This document shows positions 15,950 to 24,282 of a DNA stretch of 64,000 nt, one piece after another. The stretch's first letter is position 1. Every line of letters starts with the position of its first letter. Origin of the DNA: Streptomyces sp. Tu 3180 (GTDB taxonomy: Bacteria; Actinomycetota; Actinomycetes; Streptomycetales; Streptomycetaceae); assembly GCF_009852415.1 (NCBI RefSeq), contig NZ_WOXS01000002.1, forward strand, positions 6,178,001 to 6,242,000, written 5' to 3'. A model generated the notes under the pieces. The model did not search any database. It worked only from the letters and a program-made list of their open reading frames with translations, and had not been told where the DNA came from. A program made the translations under genes and the position numbers.

Positions 15950-16702
15950 GTGTTCGGACGTCGCAAGAAGAGGGATGCCGCCGAGGGTGCGGCCGGCGAG
16001 GCCGAGCAGGTCGTCGACGGTGTCGACGCTGAGGCGGACGGCGAGGGCGAGCGGCTGAGGCTCGAGCCGGCCCCGCGGCCCGACGGGCCCTGGGACAGCT
16101 CCGAGGTCCGTGAACCCGGCGAGGGCCGGGTCGACCTGGGCGGTCTGTTCGTGCCCGGTGTCGACGGCATGGAGCTGCGGGTCGAGGTCGCGGGTGACGC
16201 GATCGTCGCGGCCACCGTCGTGCTGCGCGACAGCGCCATCCAGTTGCAGGCCTTCGCCGCCCCCAAGCGCGAGGGCATCTGGGGCGAGGTGCGCGAGGAG
16301 ATCGCGGCCGGCATCACCCAGCAGGGCGGCATCATCGACGAGGTCGAGGGCCCGCTGGGCTGGGAGCTGCGGGCCCAGGTCCCGGTGCAGCTGCCGGACG
16401 GCACCGGCGGCTTCCAGGTCGTGCGGTTCGTCGGCGTGGACGGCCCCCGCTGGTTCCTGCGCGGGGTGATCTCCGGCCAGGGCGCGGTGCAGCCGCAGGC
16501 CGCCGGACTGCTGGAGCAGATCTTCCGGGACACGGTCGTGGTGCGCGGCGAGGGCCCGATGGCGCCGCGCGACCCGATCGTCCTGAAGCTGCCCAACGAC
16601 GCCCAGATGGTCCCGGAGAACGTGCAGCAGGAGGAGGGCTCCCGGTTCGCGGGCGGCATGGGCCAGCTGCAGCGCGGCCCGGAGATCACCGAGGTCCGCT
16701 GA
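15950..16702 (+). CDS. DUF3710 protein
   Basis: A 250-residue protein conserved in Actinobacteria, beginning with a basic patch VFGRRKKRD and an acidic low-complexity stretch (10-40). The DUF3710 domain follows, with repeated WELRAQVPVQLPDG and VRFVGVDGPRWFLRGV segments typical of a soluble beta-rich fold. The GTG at 15950 is one base after the dut stop and behind GGGAAGGACAG. No function is known. Its constant place after dut suggests a housekeeping role. Confidence 0.87.
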   Translation: MFGRRKKRDAAEGAAGEAEQVVDGVDAEADGEGERLRLEPAPRPDGPWDSSEVREPGEGRVDLGGLFVPGVDGMELRVEVAGDAIVAATVVLRDSAIQLQAFAAPKREGIWGEVREEIAAGITQQGGIIDEVEGPLGWELRAQVPVQLPDGTGGFQVVRFVGVDGPRWFLRGVISGQGAVQPQAAGLLEQIFRDTVVVRGEGPMAPRDPIVLKLPNDAQMVPENVQQEEGSRFAGGMGQLQRGPEITEVR

Positions 16703-16718
16703 CGGCACGCTTTCGACA

Positions 16719-16743
16719 GGGCCGCACCCGCCGGGTGCGGCCC
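16719..16743 (+). terminator. Hairpin terminator after the dut operon
   Basis: Arms GGGCCGCACCC and GGGTGCGGCCC with a 3-base loop, followed by TTCGTC, 16 bases after the DUF3710 stop. Confidence 0.8.
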
Positions 16744-16794
16744 TTCGTCATGGGCGCACGGAGCCGGCCGGTGCGGGAGACCGTGCGCGGACCC

Positions 16795-16823
16795 TTGACG
16801 GCGGATTGGTCTGTACCTACTGT
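16795..16823 (+). promoter_or_regulatory. Promoter of the alginate-lyase-like gene with an overlapping DasR-like site
   Basis: TTGACG (16795-16800) and TACTGT (16818-16823) are separated by 17 bp, a near-ideal HrdB-type promoter. Between them lies ATTGGTCTGTACCTAC (16805-16820), which keeps the GGTCT-N2-ACC core of the DasR operator consensus ACTGGTCTAGACCACT (10 of 16 matches). A repressor bound there would block the polymerase. Confidence 0.55.
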
Positions 16824-16876
16824 CCCGGGCCAGTCGAGCGTTCAGAAAGACGCTCATTGTTCACACTTGAGAACGG

Positions 16877-18100
16877 ATGGGCCCCCACATGTCCCCGGCA
16901 CCCCCACATCACCGCCGCAGAGCCCGCACCGTCCTGTTCGCCCTCCTGACTACGGCCCTCGTCGGCACCCTGGTGCTCCGGCCGGACGCCGAGCGGGCCG
17001 ACGCCGCCCCCGCCGCCTTCGTCCACCCCGGAGTCACCGTCTCGCGCGGCCAGCTGGACTTCGCCCGGAGCAAGGTCGAGGCCGGCGCCCAGCCCTGGAA
17101 GAGCGCCTTCGACCGGATGACGGCGAGCAGGTACGCCGACCTGAACCGCGTCCCGAAGCCCCGCGCGGTGGTCGAGTGCGGCTCGTACTCCAACCCCGAC
17201 CACGGCTGCACCGACGAGCGCGAGGACGCGATCGCCGCCTACACCCACGCGCTCGCCTGGTACGTCACCCGCGACGAGCGCCACGCGCGCAAGTCCATCG
17301 AGCTGATGGACGCCTGGTCCGCCGTGATCCGGGACCACACCAACAGCAACGCGCCCCTGCAGACCGGCTGGGCCGCCTCCTCGTGGGCCAAAGCCGCCGA
17401 GATCGTCAAGCACACCTACGGCGGGGGCTGGGCCGGCTCCGGCCGCTTCGCCACCGTGCTCCGCGACGTGTACCTGCCCGAGATCATCAACGGCTCGAAC
17501 TCCAACGGCAACTGGGAGCTGACGATGATGGAGGCCGCCGTCGGCATCTCCGTCTTCCTGGAGGACCGCGCCTCCTACGACAGGGCCATGGCGAGGTTCC
17601 GCACCCGCACCGCCGCGTACGTCTACCTGGCCTCCGACGGCGACCTGCCGAAGACCGTGCCGAGCCAGAACCTCGACACCCGCGAGAAGATCGTCAAGTA
17701 CTGGCAGAACCAGTCCACCTTCGTCACCGGCCTCACCCAGGAGACCTGCCGCGACTTCACCCACACCGGGTACGGCATCTCCTCGATCTCGCACGTCGCC
17801 GAGACCAGCCGCATCCAGGGCCAGGACCTGTACGGCACCGACGTCGGCGAACGGCTGCGGCACGCCCTCGGGTTCCAGGCGAAGTACGAGCAGGGCGCGG
17901 CCGTCCCGGACTGGCTGTGCGGCGGCTCCCTGCACCTCGGCCTCGGCCCCGTCACCGAGGTCGGTCACAACGCCCTGCACAACCGGCTCGGCTTCGCCAT
18001 GACCCACACCCAGGCGCTGACCGAACGCACCCGCCCCTCCGGCACCGACAACCTCTTCGTCGCCTGGGAGACCCTCACCCACGGAGACAACCCGGCCTGA
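16877..18100 (+). CDS. Secreted alginate-lyase-like polysaccharide lyase
   Basis: A 407-residue secreted protein with a signal peptide (about 1-45: HHRRRARTV, then a hydrophobic core, then DAAPAA). The mature part is an alpha/alpha-barrel of the alginate lyase family (PL5-like). It shows NSNGNWELTMMEAAVGISVF, with the Asn-Trp-Glu core, and the later QNLDTREKIVKYWQNQS and FTHTGYGISSISHVAE segments, which include the active-site His/Tyr region. Many actinobacterial members act on unidentified uronates, so alginate is only a family name. A start at 16889 (second Met) is also possible. The promoter region holds a DasR-like site, and a 12-bp hairpin follows the stop. Confidence 0.82.
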   Translation: MGPHMSPAPPHHRRRARTVLFALLTTALVGTLVLRPDAERADAAPAAFVHPGVTVSRGQLDFARSKVEAGAQPWKSAFDRMTASRYADLNRVPKPRAVVECGSYSNPDHGCTDEREDAIAAYTHALAWYVTRDERHARKSIELMDAWSAVIRDHTNSNAPLQTGWAASSWAKAAEIVKHTYGGGWAGSGRFATVLRDVYLPEIINGSNSNGNWELTMMEAAVGISVFLEDRASYDRAMARFRTRTAAYVYLASDGDLPKTVPSQNLDTREKIVKYWQNQSTFVTGLTQETCRDFTHTGYGISSISHVAETSRIQGQDLYGTDVGERLRHALGFQAKYEQGAAVPDWLCGGSLHLGLGPVTEVGHNALHNRLGFAMTHTQALTERTRPSGTDNLFVAWETLTHGDNPA

Positions 18101-18108
18101 CCGTTGAA

Positions 18109-18145
18109 GGACCGGGCGCCCGGCGGGGATACTGGCGCCCGGTCC
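18109..18145 (+). terminator. Hairpin after the alginate-lyase-like gene
   Basis: Perfect 12-bp arms GGACCGGGCGCC and GGCGCCCGGTCC around a 13-base loop, starting 8 bases after the stop codon. Confidence 0.75.
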
Positions 18146-18163
18146 ACGGGGGAGGGCGGGAAG

Positions 18164-18856
18164 ATGAGCCAGGTGGCCGCCGAGACCATGGTGCGCGTCG
18201 AGGGCGTGCACAAGTCGTACGGCACCGGTGCCGCCGCGGTGCACGCGCTGCGCGGCGTCTCCTTCGACGTCCCGCGCGGCGAGCTGGTCGCCCTCAAGGG
18301 ACGCTCGGGTTCCGGCAAGACCACGCTCCTGAACATCGTCGGCGGCCTGGACGCGCCCGACCGGGGGCGGGTCGAGATCGACGGACTCGACCTCGCCGGC
18401 CTCGGCGAGGACGGGCTGCTCGCCCTGCGCCGGGACCGCGTCGGCTTCGTCTTCCAGTCCTTCGGCCTCATCCCGATCCTCACCGCCGCCGAGAACGTCG
18501 GCGTACCGCTGCGGCTGCGCCGGGCCGACCCGCGCGAGCGCGAGGAGCGCGTCGAGCTGCTGCTGTCCCTGGTCGGCCTCGCCGACCACGCGGCACAGCG
18601 GCCCGGCGAACTGTCCGGCGGCCAGCAGCAGCGGGTCGCCATCGCCCGCGCCCTCGCCAACAGCCCCTCCCTCCTCGTCGCCGACGAGCCGACCGGCCAG
18701 CTGGACGCGGAGACCGGGCACGCCGTGATGGAGCTGCTGCGCGCGGTCGTCCGCAGCGAGCGGGTCACCGCGCTCGTCGCCACCCACGACACGACCCTGC
18801 TCGGCCTCGCCGACCGGGTCCTGGAGCTGGGCGACGGCCGGATCGTCGAGCCCTGA
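18164..18856 (+). CDS. ABC transporter ATP-binding protein (FtsE/LolD/MacB type), orphan
   Basis: A 230-residue ATPase with Walker A GRSGSGKTT (about 46-54), Q-loop FVFQSFGLIPILTAAENV, signature LSGGQQQRVAIA, Walker B SLLVADEPTGQLD and the switch histidine in ATHD. The sequence type is that of ATPases that pair with FtsX/MacB-like permeases for lipoprotein, peptide or antibiotic export. No permease gene lies on either side, so the partner must be elsewhere or the protein works alone. The ATG at 18164 follows GGGGGAGGGCGGGAAG. Confidence 0.87.
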   Translation: MSQVAAETMVRVEGVHKSYGTGAAAVHALRGVSFDVPRGELVALKGRSGSGKTTLLNIVGGLDAPDRGRVEIDGLDLAGLGEDGLLALRRDRVGFVFQSFGLIPILTAAENVGVPLRLRRADPREREERVELLLSLVGLADHAAQRPGELSGGQQQRVAIARALANSPSLLVADEPTGQLDAETGHAVMELLRAVVRSERVTALVATHDTTLLGLADRVLELGDGRIVEP

Positions 18857-18989
18857 CCCCCTCGCGCCCCGCGCCGGTGCCGAAGCCGCGTCGGGGGCGG
18901 GTCCCGCGCCCCGGCCGGTGTCCCCGCGCGCGCCGCCCGGCCTTAGGGTCGACTGCGTCCGGCCAGTCGACCGGAGGACAAGGAGGGCC

Positions 18990-21536
18990 ATGGGACGCGG
19001 CATGCTTCGGATCCACCTCGGTGCGGCACCGGGCGTCGGCAAGACGTACGCGATGCTGTCCGAGGCGCACCGGCGCGTCGAACGCGGCACCGACTGCGTG
19101 GTGGCCTTCGTCGAGCACCACGGCCGGCCGCGCACCGAGGCGCTGCTGCACGGCCTGGAGCAGATCCCGCGCAGGGAACTGGAACACCGCGGGGCCGTCC
19201 TGTCCGAGATGGACCTCGACGCCGTCCTCGCCCGCCGCCCCCGGGTGGCCCTGGTCGACGACCTCGCCCACACCAACGTCCCCGGCTCGCGCAACGCCAA
19301 GCGCTGGCAGGACGTGGAGGAACTGCTGGCGGCCGGCGTCGACGTGCTCTCGACGGTCAACATCCAGCACCTGGAGTCGCTGGGCGACGTCGTGGAGTCG
19401 ATCACCGGCGTGCGGCAGCGGGAGACCGTGCCGGACGAGGTGGTGCGGCGGGCGGACCAGATCGAGCTGGTCGACATGGCGCCCGAGGCGCTGCGCCGCC
19501 GCATCGCGCACGGCAACGTCTACCAGCCGGACAAGGTCGACGCGGCCCTGTCGAACTACTTCCGCCTCGGCAACCTCACCGCGCTCAGGGAACTGGCGCT
19601 GCTGTGGGTGGCCGACCGGGTCGACGCCCACCTCCAGCGCTACCGCAGCGAGCACCAGGTCTCCGCGATATGGGGCTCGCGCGAGCGGATCGTCGTCGGC
19701 CTGACCGGCGGGCCCGAGGGGCGGACCCTGATCCGGCGGGCCGCGCGGCTGGCGGAGAAGGGCGCCGGCGGCGAGGTCCTGGCCGCCCACGTCGCCCGCG
19801 GCGACGGACTCACCGCCGCCTCGCCGGAGGAGCTCGCCGAGCAGCGCATCCTGGTGGAGGACCTGGGCGGCACCTTCCACCACGTCGTCGGCGACGACGT
19901 CCCGGCCGCCCTGCTCGCCTTCGCGCGCGGGGCGAACGCCACGCAGATCGTGCTGGGCTCCTCGCGCCGCAAGGCGTGGCAGTACGTCTTCGGCCCCGGC
20001 GTCGGCGCGACCGTCGCGCGGGACTCCGGGCCGGACCTGGACGTGCACATCGTCACCCACGAGGAGATCGCCAAGGGGCGCGGGCTCCCGGTGGCCCGGG
20101 GCGCCCGGCTCGGGCGGTCGCGCACGGCGGCGGGCTGGGCGGTCGGCCTGGCCGGTCCGGCGCTGCTCGCCGTGCTGCTCAGCGCCGTCGACCCGGGGTT
20201 CGCCAACAACATGCTGCTGTTCCTGGCGCTGACGGTCGCGGCGGCCCTGGCCGGCGGACTGTGGCCGGCGCTGGCCTCGGCGGTGGCCGGCTCCCTGCTG
20301 CTCAACTACTTCCACACCCCGCCCCTGCACACCTGGACCGTCTCCGACCCCAGGAACATCGTCGCCATCGTGGTCTTCGTCGCCGTCGGCGCGGCGGTGG
20401 CCTCCGTCGTCGACCTCGCCGCCCGCCGCACCCAGCAGGCGGCCCGGCTGCGCGCCGAGTCGGAGATCCTGTCCCACCTCGCCGGCAACGTGCTGCGCGG
20501 CGAGACCGGACTGGAGGACCTGCTGGAACGGGTGCGCGAGACCTTCGGCACGGAATCGGCGGCCCTGCTGGAGCGCGCCGACGACGTCCAGCCGTGGACC
20601 TGCGCCGGACGCGCGGGCCGGGGGCGGACCGTCGAGCGGCCCGAGGACGCGGACGTGGACGTGCCGGTCGGCGACCACATGGCGCTCGCGCTGACCGGCC
20701 GGGTGCTGCCCGCCGAGGACCGCAGGGTGCTCGCCGCCTTCGCCGCGCAGGCCGCCGTCGTGCTGGACCGCCGCCGGCTGCGCGAGGAGGCCGACCGGGC
20801 CCGCGCCCTCGCCGAGGGCAACCGCATCCGCACCGCGCTGCTGGCCGCCGTCAGCCACGATCTGCGCACCCCGCTGGCCGGGATCAAGGCGGCGGTCTCC
20901 TCCCTGCGCTCCGAGGACGTCGACTGGTCGCCGCAGGACACCGCCGAACTGCTCGCGAGCATCGAGGAGGGCGCCGACCGGCTGGACCACCTGGTGGGCA
21001 ACCTGCTCGACATGTCACGGCTGCAGACCGGGACGGTCACCCCGCTGATCCGCGAGACCGACGTGGACGAGGTGGTGCCGATGGCGCTCGGCGGGGTGCC
21101 CGAGGGCAGCGTCGCCCTGGACGTCCCCGAGGCCCTGCCCATGGTCGCCGCGGATCCGGGGCTGCTGGAGCGGGCGATGGCCAACGTGGTGGAGAACGCC
21201 GTCAAGTACAGCCCGCCCGGCGTCCCCGTCCTGGTCGCCGCCAGCGCCCTCGCCGACCGGGTCGAGGTGCGGGTGGTCGACCGCGGGCCCGGCGTCCCCG
21301 ACGAGGCGAAGGACCGCATCTTCGAACCCTTCCAGCGGCACGGCGACGCCCCGCGCGGAGCCGGGGTCGGTCTCGGACTGGCCGTCGCGCGGGGGTTCGC
21401 CGAGGCCATGGGCGGCACGCTCGCCGCCGAGGACACCCCCGGCGGTGGCCTCACCATGACGCTCACCCTCCGCGCGGCGGCAGCGGAGTGCCCGGAGCCC
21501 GTACCCGCCGCAGAACCGGAAAGGCAGCCCTCATGA
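18990..21536 (+). CDS. kdpD: Potassium/turgor sensor kinase KdpD
   Basis: An 848-residue KdpD. The N-terminal KdpD domain has a P-loop GAAPGVGKT (11-19), LVDDLAHTNVPGSRN and DVLSTVNIQHLESL. A USP-like segment (about 225-365) follows. Four transmembrane helices (about 388-485) come next, then a GAF-like region, the H-box AAVSHDLRTPLAG (His about 623), the N-box NVVENAVKY and the G-box GVGLGLAVA. In other bacteria KdpDE senses low potassium or osmotic stress and activates kdpFABC. No pump genes flank this kinase. The ATG at 18990 follows AAGGAGGGCC. Its stop overlaps the kdpE start (ATGA). Confidence 0.93.
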   Translation: MGRGMLRIHLGAAPGVGKTYAMLSEAHRRVERGTDCVVAFVEHHGRPRTEALLHGLEQIPRRELEHRGAVLSEMDLDAVLARRPRVALVDDLAHTNVPGSRNAKRWQDVEELLAAGVDVLSTVNIQHLESLGDVVESITGVRQRETVPDEVVRRADQIELVDMAPEALRRRIAHGNVYQPDKVDAALSNYFRLGNLTALRELALLWVADRVDAHLQRYRSEHQVSAIWGSRERIVVGLTGGPEGRTLIRRAARLAEKGAGGEVLAAHVARGDGLTAASPEELAEQRILVEDLGGTFHHVVGDDVPAALLAFARGANATQIVLGSSRRKAWQYVFGPGVGATVARDSGPDLDVHIVTHEEIAKGRGLPVARGARLGRSRTAAGWAVGLAGPALLAVLLSAVDPGFANNMLLFLALTVAAALAGGLWPALASAVAGSLLLNYFHTPPLHTWTVSDPRNIVAIVVFVAVGAAVASVVDLAARRTQQAARLRAESEILSHLAGNVLRGETGLEDLLERVRETFGTESAALLERADDVQPWTCAGRAGRGRTVERPEDADVDVPVGDHMALALTGRVLPAEDRRVLAAFAAQAAVVLDRRRLREEADRARALAEGNRIRTALLAAVSHDLRTPLAGIKAAVSSLRSEDVDWSPQDTAELLASIEEGADRLDHLVGNLLDMSRLQTGTVTPLIRETDVDEVVPMALGGVPEGSVALDVPEALPMVAADPGLLERAMANVVENAVKYSPPGVPVLVAASALADRVEVRVVDRGPGVPDEAKDRIFEPFQRHGDAPRGAGVGLGLAVARGFAEAMGGTLAAEDTPGGGLTMTLTLRAAAAECPEPVPAAEPERQPS

Positions 21537-22212
21537 CCCGTGTGCTGGTGGTCGACGACGAGCCGGCGATCGTGCGCGCCCTCGTGATCAACCTCAAGGC
21601 GCGCTCCTACGACGTCGACGCGGCCCACGACGGAGCCGGCGCCCTGGAGCTGGCCGCCGCCCGCCACCCCGACGTGGTCGTCCTCGACCTGGGCCTGCCC
21701 GACATGGACGGCGTCGAGGTGATCCGGGGGCTGCGCGGCTGGACCCGGGTCCCGATCCTGGTGCTGTCCGCGCGGCACGCCTCCGAGGAGAAGGTGCAGG
21801 CGCTGGACGCGGGGGCCGACGACTACGTCACCAAGCCCTTCGGCATGGACGAGCTGCTGGCCCGGCTGCGGGCCGCCGTGCGCCGCGCCGAGCCCGTCGG
21901 CGACGGGGGGACGTGGTGGTGGAGACCGACACGTTCACCGTCGACCTGGCCGCGAAGAAGGTCAGCCGCGACGGCAGGGACGTACGGCTGACCCCCACCG
22001 AGTGGCACCTGCTGGAGGCGCTGGTGCGCGGCGGCGGCCGTCTGGTGGCGCAGAAGCAGCTGCTGCGGGAGGTGTGGGGGCCGTCGTACGGGACGGAGAC
22101 GAACTACCTGCGCGTGTACATGGCACAGCTGCGCCGGAAGCTGGAGGCGGATCCGTCACGTCCGAGGCACCTCATCACCGAGCCGGGGATGGGCTACCGC
22201 TTCGAGAAGTGA
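21533..22212 (+). pseudogene. kdpE: Response regulator kdpE, interrupted by a -1 frameshift
   Basis: The 5' part encodes a full receiver domain: MTRVLVVDDE, Asp52 in VVLDLGLPDMDG, and KPFGMDELLARL. Then, at a run of six G (21905-21910), the frame is lost and the reading frame of the receiver half ends at 21991. The frame one base back continues perfectly with ETDTFTVDLAAKKV and a complete winged-helix domain ending ITEPGMGYRFEK at 22212. One extra G in the tract would restore a normal regulator of about 227 residues. Both halves are well conserved, so this is either a very recent mutation, slippage, or a sequencing error. If real, kdpD has no cognate DNA-binding output here. Confidence 0.85.
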
Positions 22213-22310
22213 AGGTCAGGACGGTGCCGGCCGCGATGCCCGGGGGAGGCCGGACAGGGGCCGGTTCGGACCGGGGAACCGGGGGGTACGTAACCGTCAG
22301 TGCACCCCGG

Positions 22311-22316
22311 TACGCT
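22311..22316 (+). promoter_or_regulatory. -10 box suggesting a leaderless transcript
   Basis: TACGCT lies 7 bases before the ATG of the OB-fold gene at 22323, placing the expected transcription start on or beside the A of the ATG. No Shine-Dalgarno sequence is present in between. Confidence 0.45.
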
Positions 22317-22322
22317 TCAGAC

Positions 22323-22721
22323 ATGAGTGCTGTTCCTCGTTCCGAGAAGCCGGCAGGCCGGTTCCGGCGCATGCTCGACCGGCTCTCCTCGTCTCAGGAG
22401 GACCTGGAGTCCGAGGAGCTGCGTGAGGACGCCGAGACCGCCGGCTGTACGCGGATAGGTGACTGTCAGGACCGGCAGATCGTGACGGTTACTGGTACCT
22501 TGCGCACGGTCACGTTGCGGCCGCGCGCGGGAGTGCCGGCCCTGGAGGCCGAGCTGTTCGACGGCTCCGCCGCGCTGGACGTGGTGTGGCTCGGCAGGCG
22601 CTCCATCGTGGGGATCGAGCCGGGGCGCAGGCTGATCGCATCGGGCCGGATCTCGATGAGCCGGGGCCGCCGGGTGCTGTTCAATCCGAAATACGAACTG
22701 AGACCCCTCGGACGGGAGTAG
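22323..22721 (+). CDS. OB-fold nucleic-acid-binding protein
   Basis: A 132-residue soluble protein. An N-terminal helical segment (RFRRMLDRLSSSQEDLESEE) is followed by a single OB-fold (about 45-130). The strand pattern is RQIVTVTGTLRTVTLRP, then LEAELFDGSAALDVVWLGR and PGRRLIASGRISMSRGRRVL, ending FNPKYELRPL. OB-folds of this type bind single-stranded DNA or RNA, and the family is conserved in actinobacteria without an assigned role. The ATG lacks a ribosome-binding site and lies 7 bases after a -10-like box, so a leaderless mRNA is likely. It is followed after 3 bases by the DUF3159 gene. Confidence 0.85.
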   Translation: MSAVPRSEKPAGRFRRMLDRLSSSQEDLESEELREDAETAGCTRIGDCQDRQIVTVTGTLRTVTLRPRAGVPALEAELFDGSAALDVVWLGRRSIVGIEPGRRLIASGRISMSRGRRVLFNPKYELRPLGRE

Positions 22722-22724
22722 CCG

Positions 22725-23507
22725 GTGACGTCGCTCGACAAGCCGACAACCGACGACAAGCCGACCACCGGAGACACCTCCTCGGACGACGCCCGGGCGG
22801 TGACCGAAGCCGCGCTGTTCGAGGCGTTCGGCGGGGTGCGGGGCATGGTCGAGACGGTGCTGCCCGGGCTCCTCTTCGTCAGCATCTACACGGTCAACAA
22901 GGACCTGCACATGTCGGCGATCGCGGCGCTCGCCGTGTCGCTGGTGATGGTCGTGGTCCGGCTGGTGATGAAGGACACCGTCAAGCACGCCTTCAGCGGG
23001 GTCTTCGGCGTCGCCTTCGGCGTGGTCTTCGCGATGATGACCGGCAACGCCAAGGACTTCTACCTGCCGGGCATGCTCTACACGCTGGGCCTGGCCCTGG
23101 CGTACATCGTCACCGCGATGGCCGGTGTCCCGCTGATCGGTCTGATGCTGGGCCCCGTCTTCCGGGAGAACCTCTCCTGGCGCACCCGCAATCCCGGTCG
23201 CAAGAAGGCCTACACCAAGGCCAGCTGGGCCTGGGGGCTGATCCTGCTCGGCAAGAGCGCGATCCTGTTCCCGCTGTACTGGTGGGCGGACACGACCCAG
23301 CTGGGCTGGGTGCTGGTCACGCTGAAGATCCCGCCGTTCCTGCTCGCCGTGTATCTGACGTGGGTGTTCCTGGCGAAGGCGCCCCCGCCGATCGACGTGT
23401 TCGCGGAGATGGAGGCGCGGGAGCGCGCGGAGGAGGAGCGCGAGGCCGCGTCCGCGCAGGAGGACGGCGGGACGGCGCCGGCCGGGCGGCACCGCCGGCG
23501 GGCGTAG
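22725..23507 (+). CDS. DUF3159 integral membrane protein
   Basis: A 260-residue protein with a Thr/Asp-rich N-terminus, then about five or six transmembrane helices between residues 45 and 225, and a charged tail (about 228-260, ending GRHRRRA). Conserved blocks EAALFEAFGGVRGMVETVLP and FREN...SWRTRNPGRKKAY match actinobacterial DUF3159. No function is established. The GTG start follows the OB-fold gene by 3 bases with GGGAG upstream, so the two are cotranscribed. The place next to kdpDE and trkA genes hints at an ion or osmotic link, but this is only context. Confidence 0.87.
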   Translation: MTSLDKPTTDDKPTTGDTSSDDARAVTEAALFEAFGGVRGMVETVLPGLLFVSIYTVNKDLHMSAIAALAVSLVMVVVRLVMKDTVKHAFSGVFGVAFGVVFAMMTGNAKDFYLPGMLYTLGLALAYIVTAMAGVPLIGLMLGPVFRENLSWRTRNPGRKKAYTKASWAWGLILLGKSAILFPLYWWADTTQLGWVLVTLKIPPFLLAVYLTWVFLAKAPPPIDVFAEMEARERAEEEREAASAQEDGGTAPAGRHRRRA

Positions 23508-23544
23508 CCACCCGGCGGCCGGTCCCGCCCCGGCCCGTACGCGA

Positions 23545-23586
23545 GCGAGGGCGCCCGGAGATCCCGAGATCTCCGGGCGCCCTCGC
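23545..23586. terminator. Bidirectional hairpin between the DUF3159 gene and trkA
   Basis: A perfect 18-bp stem (arms 23545-23562 and 23569-23586, core GGGCGCCCGGAGAT / ATCTCCGGGCGCCC) with a 6-base loop, between two converging genes. Confidence 0.9.
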
Positions 23587-23604
23587 CGTCGTGGGGGCAG
23601 GCGC

Positions 23605-24282
23605 TCAGCGCGCCGTCTCGTCCCGGCGCACCGACAGCAGGTCCTCCAGCTGTTCCTCGCGGGCCTGGGCGGCCACGAAGAGCAGCTCGTCGCCCGCCTC
23701 CAGGGAGTCCTCCCTGGTCGGGGCCAGCACGCGCGTGCCGCGGATGATGGTGACCAGCGAGGTGTCCTGCGGCCACTGGACGTCCCCGACCCGGGTGCCG
23801 GCCAGCGCCGACTCCTCGGGCAGGGTCAGTTCGACGAGGTTGGCGTCGCCGTGGCTGAAGCGCAGCAGCCGCACCAGGTCGCCGACGCTGACCGCCTCCT
23901 CCACCAGGGCCGACATCAGGCGCGGTGTGGAGACGGCGACGTCCACACCCCAGGCCTCGTTGAACAGCCACTCGTTCTTCGGGTTGTTCACCCGGGCGAC
24001 GACCCGCGGAACCCCGTACTCGGTCTTGGCGAGCAGCGAGACGACGAGATTGACCTTGTCGTCGCCGGTCGCCGCGATGACGACGTTGCAGCGCTGGAGC
24101 GCCGCCTCGTCCAGGGAGGTGATCTCGCAGGCGTCGGCGAGGAGCCACTCGGCCTGCGGGACGCGCTCGACCGAGATGGCGGTCGGCGCCTTGTCGATGA
24201 GCAGGATCTCGTGGCCGTTCTCCAGCAGCTCGCCCGCGATCGAGCGGCCGACCGCGCCGGCCCCGGCAATGGCGACCCTCAT
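23605..24282 (-). CDS. TrkA/KtrA-type potassium channel regulatory protein (RCK), second copy
   Basis: A 225-residue cytosolic gating subunit for potassium uptake. An RCK_N Rossmann domain (1-135) starts with the NAD(H)-binding motif GAGAVGRSIAGELLENGHE and the acidic ribose ligand in LLIDKA. An RCK_C domain (about 140-215), the usual place for nucleotide or c-di-AMP binding, follows. Its ATG shares one base with the stop of the upstream trkA-type gene. No TrkH/KtrB pore gene is adjacent, so the pair may gate a channel elsewhere or the KimA-like importer nearby. Confidence 0.9.
   Translation of the reverse strand: MRVAIAGAGAVGRSIAGELLENGHEILLIDKAPTAISVERVPQAEWLLADACEITSLDEAALQRCNVVIAATGDDKVNLVVSLLAKTEYGVPRVVARVNNPKNEWLFNEAWGVDVAVSTPRLMSALVEEAVSVGDLVRLLRFSHGDANLVELTLPEESALAGTRVGDVQWPQDTSLVTIIRGTRVLAPTREDSLEAGDELLFVAAQAREEQLEDLLSVRRDETAR

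Noticed and set aside
15208..16857. A 549-codon minus-strand frame opposite dut and the DUF3710 gene
   Set aside because: The + strand genes have complete catalytic motifs and tight operon spacing. The opposite frame has none.
16817..19516. An 899-codon minus-strand frame opposite the lyase, ABC and kdpD genes
   Set aside because: Gly/Val/Asp-rich antisense shadow with no domain.
21900..21920. Programmed -1 frameshifting in kdpE as a designed feature
   Set aside because: The tract is slippery, but no downstream stimulatory structure is evident and such a mechanism is not known for kdpE. Kept only as a low-probability alternative to mutation or sequencing error.
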